Part shown: piece after piece, positions 42,101 through 57,100 of the stretch
Position numbering within the stretch: position 1 is the first letter of the stretch
Layout of the letters: each line of letters begins with the position of its first letter
Source: Heterohyrax brucei
Taxonomy: Eukaryota; Chordata; Mammalia; Hyracoidea; Procaviidae
NCBI GenBank assembly: GCA_028571685.1
Contig: CM053144.1
Location: 102,082,171 to 102,146,170, forward strand
Length of the DNA stretch: 64,000 nt
Direction: 5' to 3'
Made by a program: the position numbers and the translations under genes
Notes under the pieces: generated by a model
Seen by the model: only the letters and a program-made list of their open reading frames with translations
What the model was told of the DNA's origin: nothing
Database searches by the model: none

Positions 42101-45100
42101 GAAAGACGTTTTTCTGTGCTTTCCACATACAGTAACTGACCTTTCTTATCAGAACTCTTTCTTTTTTCTTCAAACCATTTTCCTCTAAATCCTTCCCCAT
42201 CTTGTGTGATAAACAGAAGATCACTTTTATTTAAAGCAATATCAGAAATGAAGACCTGGCGTGGATAGGCCCAGCGACACTGCTTCAGAGAACTGCTAGC
42301 TGATCGCCAGCAAAAGACCTAAAATGGTATCACGTTACATTGGAATATAAAGTAATACAGAACTTGAACAACAAAAAACTAAAAAAACCTGAAATCAAGA
42401 GACAATATCTACAAAATGAAAGCTCTAATCAGTATGTTTCAATATTCAGTCTCACACATAAAAAGAGAATTACTATAAAAGTCAAGGCAGTTTTGAAGAA
42501 CCCTGTTTTTCAGAAAAGTACATGAAGCAAACATAAAGCAGTAAAACTTGTTTCAAAGACATTCCTCTTACAAAGTAATTTTCAGTATTACCTGTTTGGG
42601 ACAAATCCACTCCAATGCTCAAAAAACAAAAATCTCAAACTCTGTTGGAGTATCATCTACTTATAGTAATAATGAAAATCACCCTACAAAAATCTAAATT
42701 TTACCCCCAAGGAAAAATATGCATGTATAAGTCCATTATATAAGCAAATCTCTTAATGGTAGAATAACTGTCCCACCATTCAATGTTTTCAGACTGTTCT
42801 GCCAAAGCATACTGTTCCTGAGAAATGGCTCATGTGCTATTAATAAGACACAGAGAGAAGGACAGGAGATAGGGTACTGGGCTTCCCGATCCAGCTTCAA
42901 CCAGAGCAACTCTTTTTCTGTTTCATATACTGGAATCTTAAGTAAGAGTTCATTTGAAACATGAATGCTGCTGATTTGTAGAAGTTCATTCCCTCATAAT
43001 CAAGTTTACAAAATTAAAAGCATAGAATAGTATTAAAAGTTGTATACACTGAAGACTATGTCGATTGATTCATCAAGAGTTTGTTTTCATACAGACAGCT
43101 GAGTTTTGCAGGATGATCACAGCATAAGCTATATCCATATTAATATAAAGCTACATGCAGAATTAATATCTATGCATTTATTACAGATATAAAATTAAGT
43201 CTGGGAAAATTTTTTCAACTATGAATTGAATTGGAAACCATGCTAGCGTAATGGTTAAGTGCTACAGCTGCAGTTCAAATCCTTGGAAACTCTATGGGGC
43301 CGTTTCACTCTGTCCTACAGGGTTATTATGAGTCAGAATTGACTCAGTGGTAATGGATCTGGTTTGACTTTTTTGGGTTATGAATTGAATTTGCAATGTT
43401 GTCTACTTAGCCTTTCCTTTCACAAAACATAGTTGCATGATGTGCCTCTTATCTGTACAATTCAGTATCATTGTTTGGTAGTCACTGTACGTATCAACTC
43501 ATCAAAACCTCTTACGCCCATTTTAACCATTAATAAACAAAATTTTAACTACAGGTTAACAAAGAAACATTGTACAACATTAGCTAAATGTCATCATACT
43601 TCTTCAAATACGAGCTCCATGTTAATTAGAATTGAATGTCAAAAATTATTGGATGTGAAAATACATTGGGAAGCCAATGTGCTTTTTGGTACTCAACTCT
43701 TTTATGTAATTCCATACCTTTGTATCATTCTATTACTAAAATTAGAACTCTAATTATCAAACCTAGCTCTTAGTTGCATTAAAATTATCAACTGCAATAG
43801 ACTTACATGTGCAACATAACACTAGGTAGAGCATTATTACTAATTCTTCAGTTTCTAAAATGATAAAATTAGTAAGACATTATAAACCTCTGAAAATACT
43901 CCTATTGTATATTTTCATTTTAGAGGTAAAAAGCAGAAAGTCACCTGTGTTTTTCTAGTCACAGGGCATACTTCTTTACTATTACTAATCTACAATATAT
44001 ATCTTTAACAATCTTACTAGATAAATTTACTGACATATTAGTACAGGGAACTAAAATTAGTGCTGGTGTCACAGCGGTTAAAAGTGAAGGCTGCTAACCA
44101 AGAGGTGAGCAGTTTGAATCCACCAGCTGCTCCCTGGAAGCACCACGAAACAGTTCTACTCAGTTCTATAAGTCACTATGAATTGGAACCAACTGGATGG
44201 CAGGGGCTTTAGTTTTTATTATTATTTCCCTAAAAAACATAAAAATTTTTCGTATGCTGGTAGTCTAGAAAAAAACTAATTTTTATACATAACGTCAAGA
44301 GTTAAATTCTGTGGATTTGGTATATGTATAAAACTAGATCTGGGGTAATTTTTTCAACTATGCATTGAATTTGCAATGTCACCTACTTAGCCTTTCCTTT
44401 TATAAAGTATAGTTACATGACTCACGTCTTACCAGCGCAATTCAGTATCACTGATCAGTCCTCAGTACACATGTCAAATAACTGATCAAAACCTCTTATT
44501 TCCATTTTAAGCATAATAAATGAAATTTTAAACTACAGGTTAACAAAGAAATATTGTACATATTAAATGTCATCACGCTTTCTTTCAAATACCAGTTGCA
44601 TACTAGTTAGTAATGGATGTCAAAAATAAGTGGGAAACAAAGTCAGTAAGAATTTTTCAATAACTTAACAGGTGATATTACGTTAGTCCCCTATAGCTAT
44701 CAACTGAGAATGAGATTCCTACACTTTTACATAAATGCATACTCACCCTTCCAGCTCCATCCACTGCAAGAATGCAAATTTTTTGACCACCATTTTCTTC
44801 TAAATGCTCAGGATCAACTTTGTATTCCATACGTCCTCCAGAAACAAGAACCTTTTTCAAGTTTAGTTGCCTGAACGGAAAAATAAAAAGCTCAATGAAT
44901 TTGTTTTCCAAAATGCAAGTTTAATTTTAAAGAAATTACCATCAAACAATCTATAGGTGATTATTGTAAAAGATAAATAAGAATTGGTTTTTTGTATCCT
45001 CAGTCTCTTTTCTGCATCTTTCTGTATCTCTTCTACGGCAAGTCCTTCCCTCCCAAATGCCTCCAGTCATACAAATATACACATTAAATACCTAAAAGCC

Positions 45101-48100
45101 CTGTTTGCTAATGTATACATTCATTCCAGGGATTACATACTTAGTATAGCTAAAAGCTTCTAGGTCTATTTGCATTTAAGTGGCAAACAAAAATTTTAAA
45201 CCTTAAAATGAAGTGGAAACATTTAATTTCAAATACAGCCAACACCAAGTATATACAGCTACTATGAAAGTCATCACTGCTGCTAAGGTAATAATATACC
45301 CACTAACCATTTTAACTTTTAAAAAAAAAGCTAAAAAGAAGTTATTATATTATTGTGCTGGAAATTAATCAGTGACAAGGAGAATTTTCTTAATTAACAT
45401 TTAGATGGAACAAATTTATTAAATGTACTGCTTTCAAAGGCAAATTTATAAAGGTGAACTAAATAAAACAAAAGCGCTAAATCAACTTATGCTCAGGAAA
45501 AAATCTGTTTACTCAGCTATAAGAAGCATATATGTTCACATTTTCATACTGCATGCTTCTATATCTGACCTACAACTGATACCAAAAGTAACTTCAAATG
45601 CTATACAAACCAAGTAACTTGTAATAAATTGATGGCTGACATTTTCTTCTCCTAAGCTAACTGCATGAATGCAGTCTGTTCATGTAGTTGTACTCTTATT
45701 TACATTAGCAAGAACACATTCTGTTGAATTTTAATTTAAATCTCTAATTACCTTGAATTTAAATGGCTACTCTCTAGAATTCTTCCAAGAATCAGCTATA
45801 CTTGCTCAAAGCCTATCTATATACCTGCACTTACCACTGTAACTGTAAGTTTTAAAAATACTATGTAAACCAGTGAAAGATTAATCTGAAAAGAATGTTT
45901 TCTATAAAAATAAGTTGAATACTTTGTAATGACATCATAAATAAGAGTAGCAAAAACCTGCTATAAAATCAGGGATGAAAGAAACTAAAACATACGCACT
46001 GCTGTCAAGTTGGTTCTGACTCATGGCAACCATATACAACAGAGTAGAATAAAGTAGCAAGATGGAAAATCTTTTCAAAGTACAAGATTCTACACTTATA
46101 TTAAGTAATTGCTCCTTAAATCATTCAAAATTAAATCACAGATGATAACATCATGAGTATGGTTTATGAACAAGACAGGAAACTCCATTTGGTACACCCA
46201 TCCATAATTAAAAGCTTGATGATTCCCTGCTTTAACCAACCTTTTGATTAATAAACAACTGTTAGTCTACCATGAAACACAATTCTGAAATACTACTTCA
46301 CAACTTACATGGAGCCTTCACATATATTGACTGGATGCTCGCCAAAGACTAAAATCATCAAAAGCAAAACATTCCTGACTTTCCCCCATTTAATTTTCTG
46401 CACATGATGATTTATACATCATAGCATAAGGCTGATCAAGTCTCAAGTATCTGCTAGAAGAACTTAGAACTAATACTAATACTGAAGTTATTTTTTTTCA
46501 CAGAAATCCACATACTTAGACGCCAGTTTCTTGCACTGATAGTCTGCAAGTAAATAAATATCTCCCCTCGTGGTAACACAGACTGTGGCCCCATCACTTG
46601 CAGCAACCAAGGAGAGACTGATGTCCCTATGATGAAGAGCAGAAACTTGACGAGGAGCAGTTACACACTTTTCTCCATTGGGATCCAGTAAATAACCTAA
46701 AAAATTACATAAATAAATAACTACAAAACACTCTATTTAAGACTTAACTGTATTTTTTTATTGTGATTAAGTGCATACAATCCAAATTAAATCTGCATGC
46801 CCAGCTATCTGCAGGTCCTGCTCTCCATGCCCAGTGAAAGCACATTCCTCCTTTTTGCTCTATGTATGTCATATCCTCTTAATCTCCTGCCCCCTTCTCT
46901 CCACCCTCTCCTCTCCCTTCTTGTAAGAGGCCAGTAGGACAGCATCCTACAGATACATAAAACCATAAAGAACACACACCATATGTCCACACTGTGTCCC
47001 TGAGTCCAGTCCATACCTGTCCAAAGAGTTGACCTCAGTAACACTTTCTGGTCAGGGGCAGCAGCAGGTCTAGGCGCCATGCTCCCAGGGGAACCCCCAG
47101 GCCTCCAGATCACTAATTACAGTCTTTTAGTGGACTTCTTGACTGGGACACAACATAGCTGTCTCTCTTTGGTGGTGGCCAGGCACCATCTGGTTCTTCT
47201 GGTCACATGCTGATACAGTCATTCATTCACATGAGTCATTCTGTCTCCTGGGCTCTTTTTCCCTAGTGCCTTTGTTGTTCTTGGTGATCATCTGTTCTGG
47301 ATGAATTGGGACCATTAGGTGTACCGCAGATGGTACCTTGCTAGCTTTTAAGAGCTCAGATGCCACTCACCAATATGGGGTGCAGAAGACTCTCTTAGCA
47401 ATAGGCTAGTTATGCCAACTGGTCTTGATGTCCCCTGGGAGCATGGTCCCCAGACCCCTGCTCCCGGTATTTTAACAGTTAAATGTATTTTTCAGATATT
47501 GCCAGCAAAGATTTCTCACCCAGTTGTCCACCATTCAGTCCCATGGTGTAAACAGCTTCTCTAGCCCAGAGCACGGTGTGAAACCTGCCTGCTGCTACTC
47601 CAATGATAGTCTTCCCTTTCAGATATTTTGTCTGCATCTATTAAAAAATAAAAATAAGACAGTAGTTTACTATGATTTAGTACAATTTTGCTAAGACTGA
47701 GTAGATAAGAGCAGCAAACATACGTCTTAATTGCTGCCAGTGCCAACTTGAGAGTCAACGGCAGTTGTCACTAAAAGATCTCCAGAGTCACACCAAGATT
47801 TGAGTCCTTGTCTGGGCACAGGACATTTCAGCATAGCTACTACCATTCGGCAGTTTTAACACATGGAATATTGGCATCATACAAAAACTAAATCATTATA
47901 TTTTTGGCTATTCTTTGCCAACCAGCAATATGTAAATAAAACAGGCATTCTCATTCTAATTAGAAAACACAGTACTTCTAATTTTGACATGCCCAAGATT
48001 TTTCAACAGTGGCACTATTGGACATTTGGGCACAAGTTATTCCTTGTTGTAGAGGGCTGAACTGTGTATCACAGAACGTTTCACAGCACCCCTGGCTTCA

Positions 48101-51100
48101 ATTTAAAATGTCATTACCTCCCATTCATTTTTGACAACCAAAAATGTCTTCAGACATTGCCAAATGGACCTTAGAATGGCCAAACTGCCTCCAGTAGAAA
48201 ACCACTGGACATATCCATAGTCACCTTTTCTTAAGGAAGACCCCAAAAACGTTTAAGATTTGAAGTTCAAAGGTAGTCACACACTGAGAATAAAATTAAG
48301 AATACAGCCAATTTGCCATACCTGAAGAAAACTACAATAAGGAGTTAAATGTTCATAAATTCATTAGATGAAGAAAATGAATCTACTATGAAGTGCCACA
48401 GATTGCAGACTAATTCAAATTATTTTAGGGTAATTCTTAAGTCAAAGCCAAGTGCCATCTAGTCAGATCCGACTGATTCATTAAACTCACTGCCACTGAG
48501 TCTACTCTGACTCACAGCAACGCTATGGGACAGAGTGAAACTGCCCGATAGGGTTTTCAAGGCTGTGGTCTTTACAGAGGCAGACTGTCATCTTTACAGA
48601 GGCTGACTGTCACATCTATCTCCACGGAGGGCTGGTGGGTTTGAACATTTTACTTAGCAGCCAATCGCTTAACCACCACACTGGCAGGGCTCATTACTGA
48701 CCCATTAGTCACCCAGAATAGCAAGCTTAATTTAAATACTTATTAGTAAAAATGTGTATCTAATCATAATTCCAAATTCAGGGTATTGAACAAGTACAGA
48801 AATTTAACATTTAAAATGCAAATTATTGTAAGCAGTAACATTTAGAGCACCAGTCCCAGTTCCCTGTACTAGGTCCCTGCAGCTGGAAAAAGGGCGCCAT
48901 CTGGTGGTCATTATGTAAATGAAAGCGGGAACAAATTGCAAAGAACCACTCACTGTTTTTTGGGACCCACGTCCTGCCACATACCTTTACCAGGTATGAC
49001 TTCTGTGCAGAGGTAGAAACCACGAAATCAAAATGCTTAGGCTCTTGGGTGTTTAATATACATGAGATCCCTTTGTATTCACAGTTTTGCACTATTTTCC
49101 TTAAAGAGGACCCCAAAATTGTTAATACTCAAACTTAGCCCACCTCTACTTAAGGTGGGCTTACTCCCTTATTATTGAGGGAATAAAAGAGTTGGTCATT
49201 TACAACACTTCCTGGCAAATAAGCAACCAATAAAGGATTGCCACGCTACTAGTGTCAACATGTATAAAATGAAGAGAATACCTACACCGCACAGCCTTAA
49301 GTCAGATACAGGTCAATACTTAAAAGCAGAATCCAGGGTAATTTAGTACTTAATTTCCTAGGTACTCTCTTTTTCTTATAGTATTAACTCATACTGTAGT
49401 TAGTTTCTCCTTTGGTAAAAAATAAACACATACAGAAACAACTGAAGATGAATTTAAAAAGCCTAAGTAAAACATGTAGATTTGTCATTAACTTAATGTC
49501 TTTCTGTTCATGTAAGTTTTATAACAAATAAACATCTTATTATTTAAAAAAGAGAACTTTACCTGTCTGGGCACACTACAACTTGGAGGTGGAGGAATAA
49601 GTCCTAACTGATGGAAAACATTTAGACCAAATGTGAAAACACTTCCATCTTCAGTTAACACAACAGTATGATCTTTAGCAGCTGCCACTTGAGAACAATT
49701 GTGACCCTGTAGTCCTTCCACAAGCCTGGGGACCTATAAAATAAAATGGAATACAAGTAGAAGCTAATGATCAACCACACAACTCACCGCTGTCAACTCG
49801 ATTCCAACTTACAGGATTCTACAGCACAAAGCAAAACTGTCCCCTGGTTTCCAAGGAGCACCTGGAGGATTGGAACTCTCAACCCTTTGGTTAGCAGCCA
49901 CAGCACTTAGTCTCTACATTACCTGATACGTATGGCTTTTTTTTTTACAGGTAAACTCCCATTCCAGCAAGGGACATATGGAGCTTTAAAGAATATAAAT
50001 ACGGTTTATAACTAAAACATATAACCCCAGTAAGATATTTCAATGAAATAATTCAACAGCTGAGTTCTGAGCCCTTACCAAACATCAAGCACAAATTTAT
50101 TTGTTATAAACAAAGGTGACTCTTCAAGTCAAAGTATTGGATTAGTGTACTGGGGGAAACAAAGCAAACCAGGACTCTGCGTGTCCCTTCACTGAGCTAC
50201 CTGCTATGAGTCCAAACCTTAGTTCTGCTCCTTATTACCTACTTGATCTCAGTCAAATTTCTTATCTCTCTGCCACCTGTAAAACAAAATAGTAGTAGTA
50301 GTTTAGACCATAACAGACTTCGTAGGTTTGGTGTAGGGAACTAAAAACCAAACCCAAACCCATTGTTGTCAAGTTGATTCTAAGACATAGCAACCCCATA
50401 AGGTTTCCAAGGAAGCAGATTTCTACAGAAGACTGTCACATCTTTCTCTAGTGAAACCATGGAGCAACTGGTGGTTTCAAGCCAATGATTTTTCAGTTAG
50501 CAGTCAATAGTTTTAATCACTGTGGCACCACGACTCCTTAGGGAGTAAGAGTTGGTAATTTACAACAGTTCCTGATTGCTATTGCTACTAGTATCAACAT
50601 GTATAAAATGAAGATAATACCTACACCTGACAGCCTTAAGTCAAGGTAACATATTGCATAAAAACCATGAACAATGCCTAGAATAACAAACCCTCAATAA
50701 ATAGAAGCTTTTATCATGAAAACCCATGGCGGTGAAGTGCTACAGCTGCTAACCAAGAGGTCCGCAGTTCAGATCCACCAGGTGCTCCTTGGAAACCCTA
50801 CAGGACAGTTCTACTGTGTCCCATAGGGTCACTCTAAGTCAGAATTGACTCAATGGCAATAGGTTTGATATTTTTGTATTATCATATCTCTTCCTACTTT
50901 TTATAAAACAGCCTTTACTAGATGAGAAATATATCAAGTGCCCTCAAAACACTAAAAACTTAATCTTTAAAAATATAATGAGCCAATTTTCTAGTATGTA
51001 ATGATTATGAAGTTTCTTCCAGTTAGCACTACGTTTCAGTAACATAAGAGTCAATTTTGTGATGATATGAGAACAGCAGCTCAACCACTAGACCACAGGT

Positions 51101-54100
51101 ACTTTAATGGGAAGGTTCAAGCAAACAAAAATCTGTACTGCTTCAGGAAGAATTTTACAATTAATCTGCCCTCTTCAATTCAATTATCAAATTTTAAAAT
51201 TTATTTATATACTCTTCTGACTGAACATTTGTACATAGTATAAATTTTCTTTGATGCTTTAGAACTCTGTATGTTATCTAAATCCTTACCACGAACATGA
51301 TATATCTTGAAAGTAATAGATTTTTTAAAAGAAAAATAAATAAATAAAGCCTTATAGCAACTCATACTTTCTCCTTAAAGCTGGTGAAAAACATTTCACC
51401 AAAGCTTCCATTTACCAAAATTTTACTGAAACTATCTATATAGTGTATAACGACACTTCAATTACCAAGCATGTCTGTTCATCTCCATGTCCTAAGCGTC
51501 CTCCAGGACCATGACCACAGGTATAAACCTGTCCTTTCTGAGACAGGAATACTGAGTGAAATTTACAAAGCACCACCTAAGAAAAAAACAAGAAAATATA
51601 AATGAAATATTCTTTATTTTGCAAATGAAAAATAGCAAAATATTGCTGTTTAAACTGTGTGGTAGATACATGGGGAGTCATTATGCTATTCTCTCTACCT
51701 GGTATATGATTAAAGTTTTCTGTATCAAAAAATTAAAATGTATATGCTTTACTTTAAAAGTATGCTTAAAAATAGTGACAAATGGGAAAAGAATAAGGGA
51801 GGAATTAAGTATGTATCACCCACAGAAGGAACTAAACAAAGGAAAAAGTAAATCTGAAGTCTTCAACTATAAAAAGTAGTAGTGGCTGCTTTCCAGTTTC
51901 ATGAAAAACCCAAATAGCAAGCATCTGGCAAAATGTGATATGAAGCACAAAGATTACTAAACAGTGTGTTATTAAAGAAGTTGAGAAATGCCTACAGATT
52001 ATTATTTTTAGGAAATGTCATTATATATAAGGTTAAGAGGTAAGGTGTACAGTATGACTTTTGTGCATCTCTTCTTTACTCTAATACATTACATCTTTAA
52101 TAGTATGACTTTAAATAATTTTATATTTACTTTCAGCAATTTCTCTCTTCTCTCTCTCCTCTTATCTGCCTCCTTTCCAAAACCCTTTCCACCCTACTCA
52201 CACAAACACTCACTCATTAACATACTCTTACAAGAAGACCAAAAACACCAAAGTTATCACCATCAAGTCAATTTCAACTCATGGTAACTCTACCAGTTAC
52301 ACAGCAGAGCTGCTGCACATAGTTTGCCAGGCCTTTCTTCTTCAGAGGTCCTGGTGGTTCTGAACCACCAACCTTCTAACCAGCAACCGAGCTTATTAAC
52401 ATCCGCACCACCCAGGCACTAACATGTATAGTAACCTCCAATTCACAATACTTTTTGCACTGTTTCCTACTTTTAGGGTATTTTACATAATCTAAATATG
52501 ATCGAAACTAAAAATTTACCAAGATTCTACTAATAGATTTCTTCAACGAAATACATTCTCTTACTTCAATAAAGTTAAAAGAATTGAAATGAAAAGTTGA
52601 ACTACCATTTACAAAAGTTGTTTTAATCTCTACAAGTACTCAGTTGTATTTTAAGATACCTGCTTGATATAAACTCCACTCCTGGAAAACAGATCCACCA
52701 ACTCTGGATGATATTTGCTAGCCTGGCTTCCATGGCCCAGGGTGAAATTTGTATTATCTCCCCACGTATAGACATCTGTCGGATCTAAAGTAAAAATTCG
52801 TTTTTATAATCCTTTAACATTTTAAAACAAACATCAATTTATTTCAGTTATAGATGCACTCTACTAATCAGTTTAATTAAAACACGACTCTTTACAGGAA
52901 CTAACTTAACTACCACATTCAGAACAATGATGCCAAGACTCTTTTAAATAAAATTATGAATCAATTATTATATAATTCTAAAAGCAGAAATCAGAAAATC
53001 AAAATCACAGTACTGGACTATCTCAATATAAGCAATCTAGTCAATGAAAAGTATAATATATGCAGTCATTCTAAGTGTAAGAGGTTGTTAATTTATAAAG
53101 ATGTAGGTTCTAAACAAGTGTGACATTACTATTTCTATAGGACCATTAGTTTTCAACATTTTTCTCGATAGATATAAAATTATGTGTGACTAGTGTAATA
53201 TTCCATTAAACAGAATAAAGCCTAATTATGCCTAAGTTTATTACATAAATTTTAATTTTATTTTGGAGCACCGACAAAGTTCTAAAATGGAACTGTAACT
53301 GTAACCCATCATGCAGTGCTCATGGTAGAAATAAAAATGAAGAATGTGTCCTTACTTAGATGGCTCACTAGTTAAACTTAAATGACCTAATGCCATTTTA
53401 CCTTGTCTCCTTTTCCTTCAAGTCCCACTTTCACAGCTCAATGGCAAACAAACTGGAGGGATATGTAAAATCATATATGGGGAGATGAATCACTTCCACT
53501 TCTTTTTTCCTCTACCTCAAATGCTGAAGTTACTTTATGTTTGCATGTTAATTACTTTACAGTAGAAACAATTCTACCTGCCTTCTTACTTTAAGTTGTG
53601 TTTTCACTCTTACAAATTCAAGTATGGATTGAAAAACACAAAATAAACATGTTCTGAAAATCACACCAACAATATCAACCAAAAGACCAAAGTAAAATCT
53701 CCTTGCAGATATTCACATACAACTAAATTTTCTCAAGTATTTTAAAAAGAATACAGTTCACTAAAATTTTCCAAGCTGTATCTTAATGACACATAAGTGT
53801 GGAATTTTCTTACCAGTATTCTTGAATACTACATGAGTTGGTCTATCCTTCATTACAAGATCCAAAGCTGAAAAGCCTTCTTTATCTTGGATATACAGAC
53901 TAACACCACGCTAAGGGGGGAAAAAGTTTATTTCATCAATGTACCCATAATAAATAATTTATTATCCTTATATATCAAAAAATCGGATGTGTAAGCCCAT
54001 AAACACAAAGAAAAAAAGACACCTTTAATAATCATCTCGCATAATTACACACATATTTTCTCACATATATAAGCCACTAAGAAAAATCAAATATCCAGGC

Positions 54101-57100
54101 TGTAAAAATTTCAAGGCAATGGCAGGACAAAATATATTAGGATCTACTCTTTATAAATGATATGATCATCTATGTCCTTTTGCTTTTTGTCTTAAATTCT
54201 ATTATATCAAAATAGTTATATTCTTTTATTTCTATTTGGAATGATATATTTTTCTTACCTTTATACTTTAAATCTTTTTATAGCATTAATTGAGGTCTCT
54301 TGAAAAATCACACATAATTTAAATAGGGTCTAAAAAAAATGTGAGCACCTGTGTGTGTGTGTGTGTATGTGCGTGTGAGAAAGACAGACAAAGAGACAGC
54401 AAAAGTGAGAGAGAGTGTGAATGTATGCATTTGTTTCTAAGGACCAATTTAAAGTAAACTATAGTCTTTTTATTACCACAATTCAAACTCAAACATGAAT
54501 CAGAACATTTAACTTTTAAGGCAGTTAGCATTCCATCCTTTTAACCACACTTTACTTAAAACTCTAGCAGGGAAGTAGGAAGACAAACAGCAATGTTTAG
54601 TTCCTATCAAGTCATTACAGTTTATAAAATATAAAATATAATCCTTTTCAAGAAGAGCTTCTAATATTTTTACTATTTCAATATTTTTTAAATATTATAA
54701 GGCTTTCAAGAATTACCCAGGAGGTACCTTCATAAGTATACTATGCTAATTTTCTGTACAGCAACATTTAAAAAAATTGGCATAATTGGTGCTTATGAAA
54801 GTATTTGAGGGAATAGGGTGCAGATGGCAAACATGTTATTCATGTAAAAACACGGTATTTAGGCTTATCTCTGTTTACACTAGTGTGAGTCATCATTGTC
54901 CATCCATACACAATTTACCTAGGTGGTTACAGGCCAAGATGAAGCATGAAGCTTTTAAACTCTAATGGTGATATGATGAAATACTCTATTCTGGGTTATG
55001 TAGGAAAGAATCTTAACTTCACAATAAGAGATTTTTAATTAACAAAGACCAATTTCAACTACATTGTGTTCCAGATGGTTACAATACCTGGTTTCTCAAA
55101 GCTGTCAATTAGCAAAACATGCCCAAGTTAATGAGCTAACAATGAAACAAATATCAGAAGTGATCACTTAAGATCTTATTAAATTTAAAATTACACATTG
55201 CTCACCACTTTCAAAAAAGTCAGCATAATAAATTGATGTCCTCGAGACTAAAGTTGGTCTGTATGAGAGCAAGAAAGGCAGATTCCAGGTGAGAATGCTC
55301 CAAGCTGTGAGTCTGACAAAATGACATCCCAGAAACTTAGATCCCTAGGGACTTTGTGTTGCCAGTTTCATTATTTTGCTCTAAATTTTATATAAACCAA
55401 CTGAACTAAGTAAGACTGCATACATTTACAGTATCCTAAGGAGTCTCAACTGTATAAGGGATTTAGCACAATTTTAGTCTCAAGAGCCCTCTAGATATGG
55501 TGGGCTCTATTTTATGTTAATCTGTTTATGCTAATCTCTAAAGATAACAGACTAAAGTATAGTCTATCCCACTTATTTAAAGATCAACTCTTCAAACATT
55601 TTTGAAATAGCAGGTAAATTCATTAGCTTACTAAATACCATCCAACAACATATGATGCTTACAAGCCTGGGCATCTCATGCCAATGGTCTACAACAAGCA
55701 ACAAAAAGACTTTAAACAGAAATATTCCACTGCAAACACTACCCATCTTCTGATGTGTCACAATGTGGTGGCTTATGTGTTGCTATGATGCGGGAAGCTG
55801 TATCATCAATAATTCAAAAACCACCAGGGTCACCCAGGGTGAACAGGTTTCAGCAGAGCTTCTAGCCTAAAACACCAGCAAGAGAAACCCAGTGATCTTC
55901 TGAAAATATGGCATCTTACAGATCACAACTGAACACTGTTCAACTTGCATAAACATGCCATCCGTAGTAATCAATCACTAGAGGAAGACATAATGTTTGG
56001 TGAAATAGAGGGCCATTTAGGGCATGGGAAACCCTTAGTAAGGCAGACTGGCATGAGAGTCACAACACTGGACTCAAACAGGTCAGTGATTGTGAGGATG
56101 ACATAGGACTGGGCAACATTTCACTCTGTCATGCATAAGGTCGCCGTAAGTTATCTATCTATTCCACTACAAACTACTGATAATGCTATCTGAAATGTTT
56201 GTCAGGAAATACAAAGTGTTTTTCTTCACTTTGACTGTTTTCTCCCAATGCAGAGCCTAAGATAAAGATTTGTATGCTAGAAAGTAGTAGCAAGAGACGG
56301 TAGGGTGGGAGGGTGGTAAATAAAAAAAAAGGAGGAAAAACAAATTCAAAGATGTGTTATCACATAGGCCACTAAGGTGAATAGTGCATTATCCTGCCAG
56401 GATGTTCTGGTAGCCATAGGAGATACGTAAAATTAACTGTCCAAACAAGGGATAAGGGGAGGCAGTATTTGTCACTGGTTCTGTCATCCATTAGCCAAGC
56501 CTCTCCACAGAAGTTTCACTCTTCTGTACTTTCAGTGGGTCAGGCACGAGCACCAAGCCCAGGGCAGAACACAAGAGGCATGCAGTACACACCTACGGCA
56601 ATGTGCACACAGTACATCTCCACAAAATGGCTAGAAAGCCTGTGTGGAACAGTTTATCACAGCTATGGCTCGAATAAGAGGTGAGGGTAAATAGACAATA
56701 CAGTGCCCTTTCCAAACTGAAGGAGTTTAACAAAGTTCTCTGCTACTGTTGCCCGTATACTAGAACAAGGTCAGGATCAAAAGAAGAATCTTGAGACCAC
56801 AGGATTTCCAACAGGGTAAAACAGGGATGCATTCTATCTTATTTCAATCTTTGATAGTACTTTCTGATACACCAGGGAGAAGCCCTCCCATTAGATAAAA
56901 CAGCATCATTCACCTGCTCTTGTATTCAAATGACACGGTTTTAACACCAGAAACCAGGAAAATTAGGAACAGTTTTAACAGACAACTGGTCCTGTTATCT
57001 AATTATCTGTAGGGGTGGAGGAGGAGGGCAATTCTAGATCAAAATTATAACAAAAATCACAATTTTTGTCCAATTCTTTTTAAATAGTTTCTGCTAGTTA

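Noticed and set aside
46805..47113. 102-residue minus-strand open frame with richer GC
   Set aside because: It is part of the L1 3'UTR duplicated at 18700-19510, not a gene.
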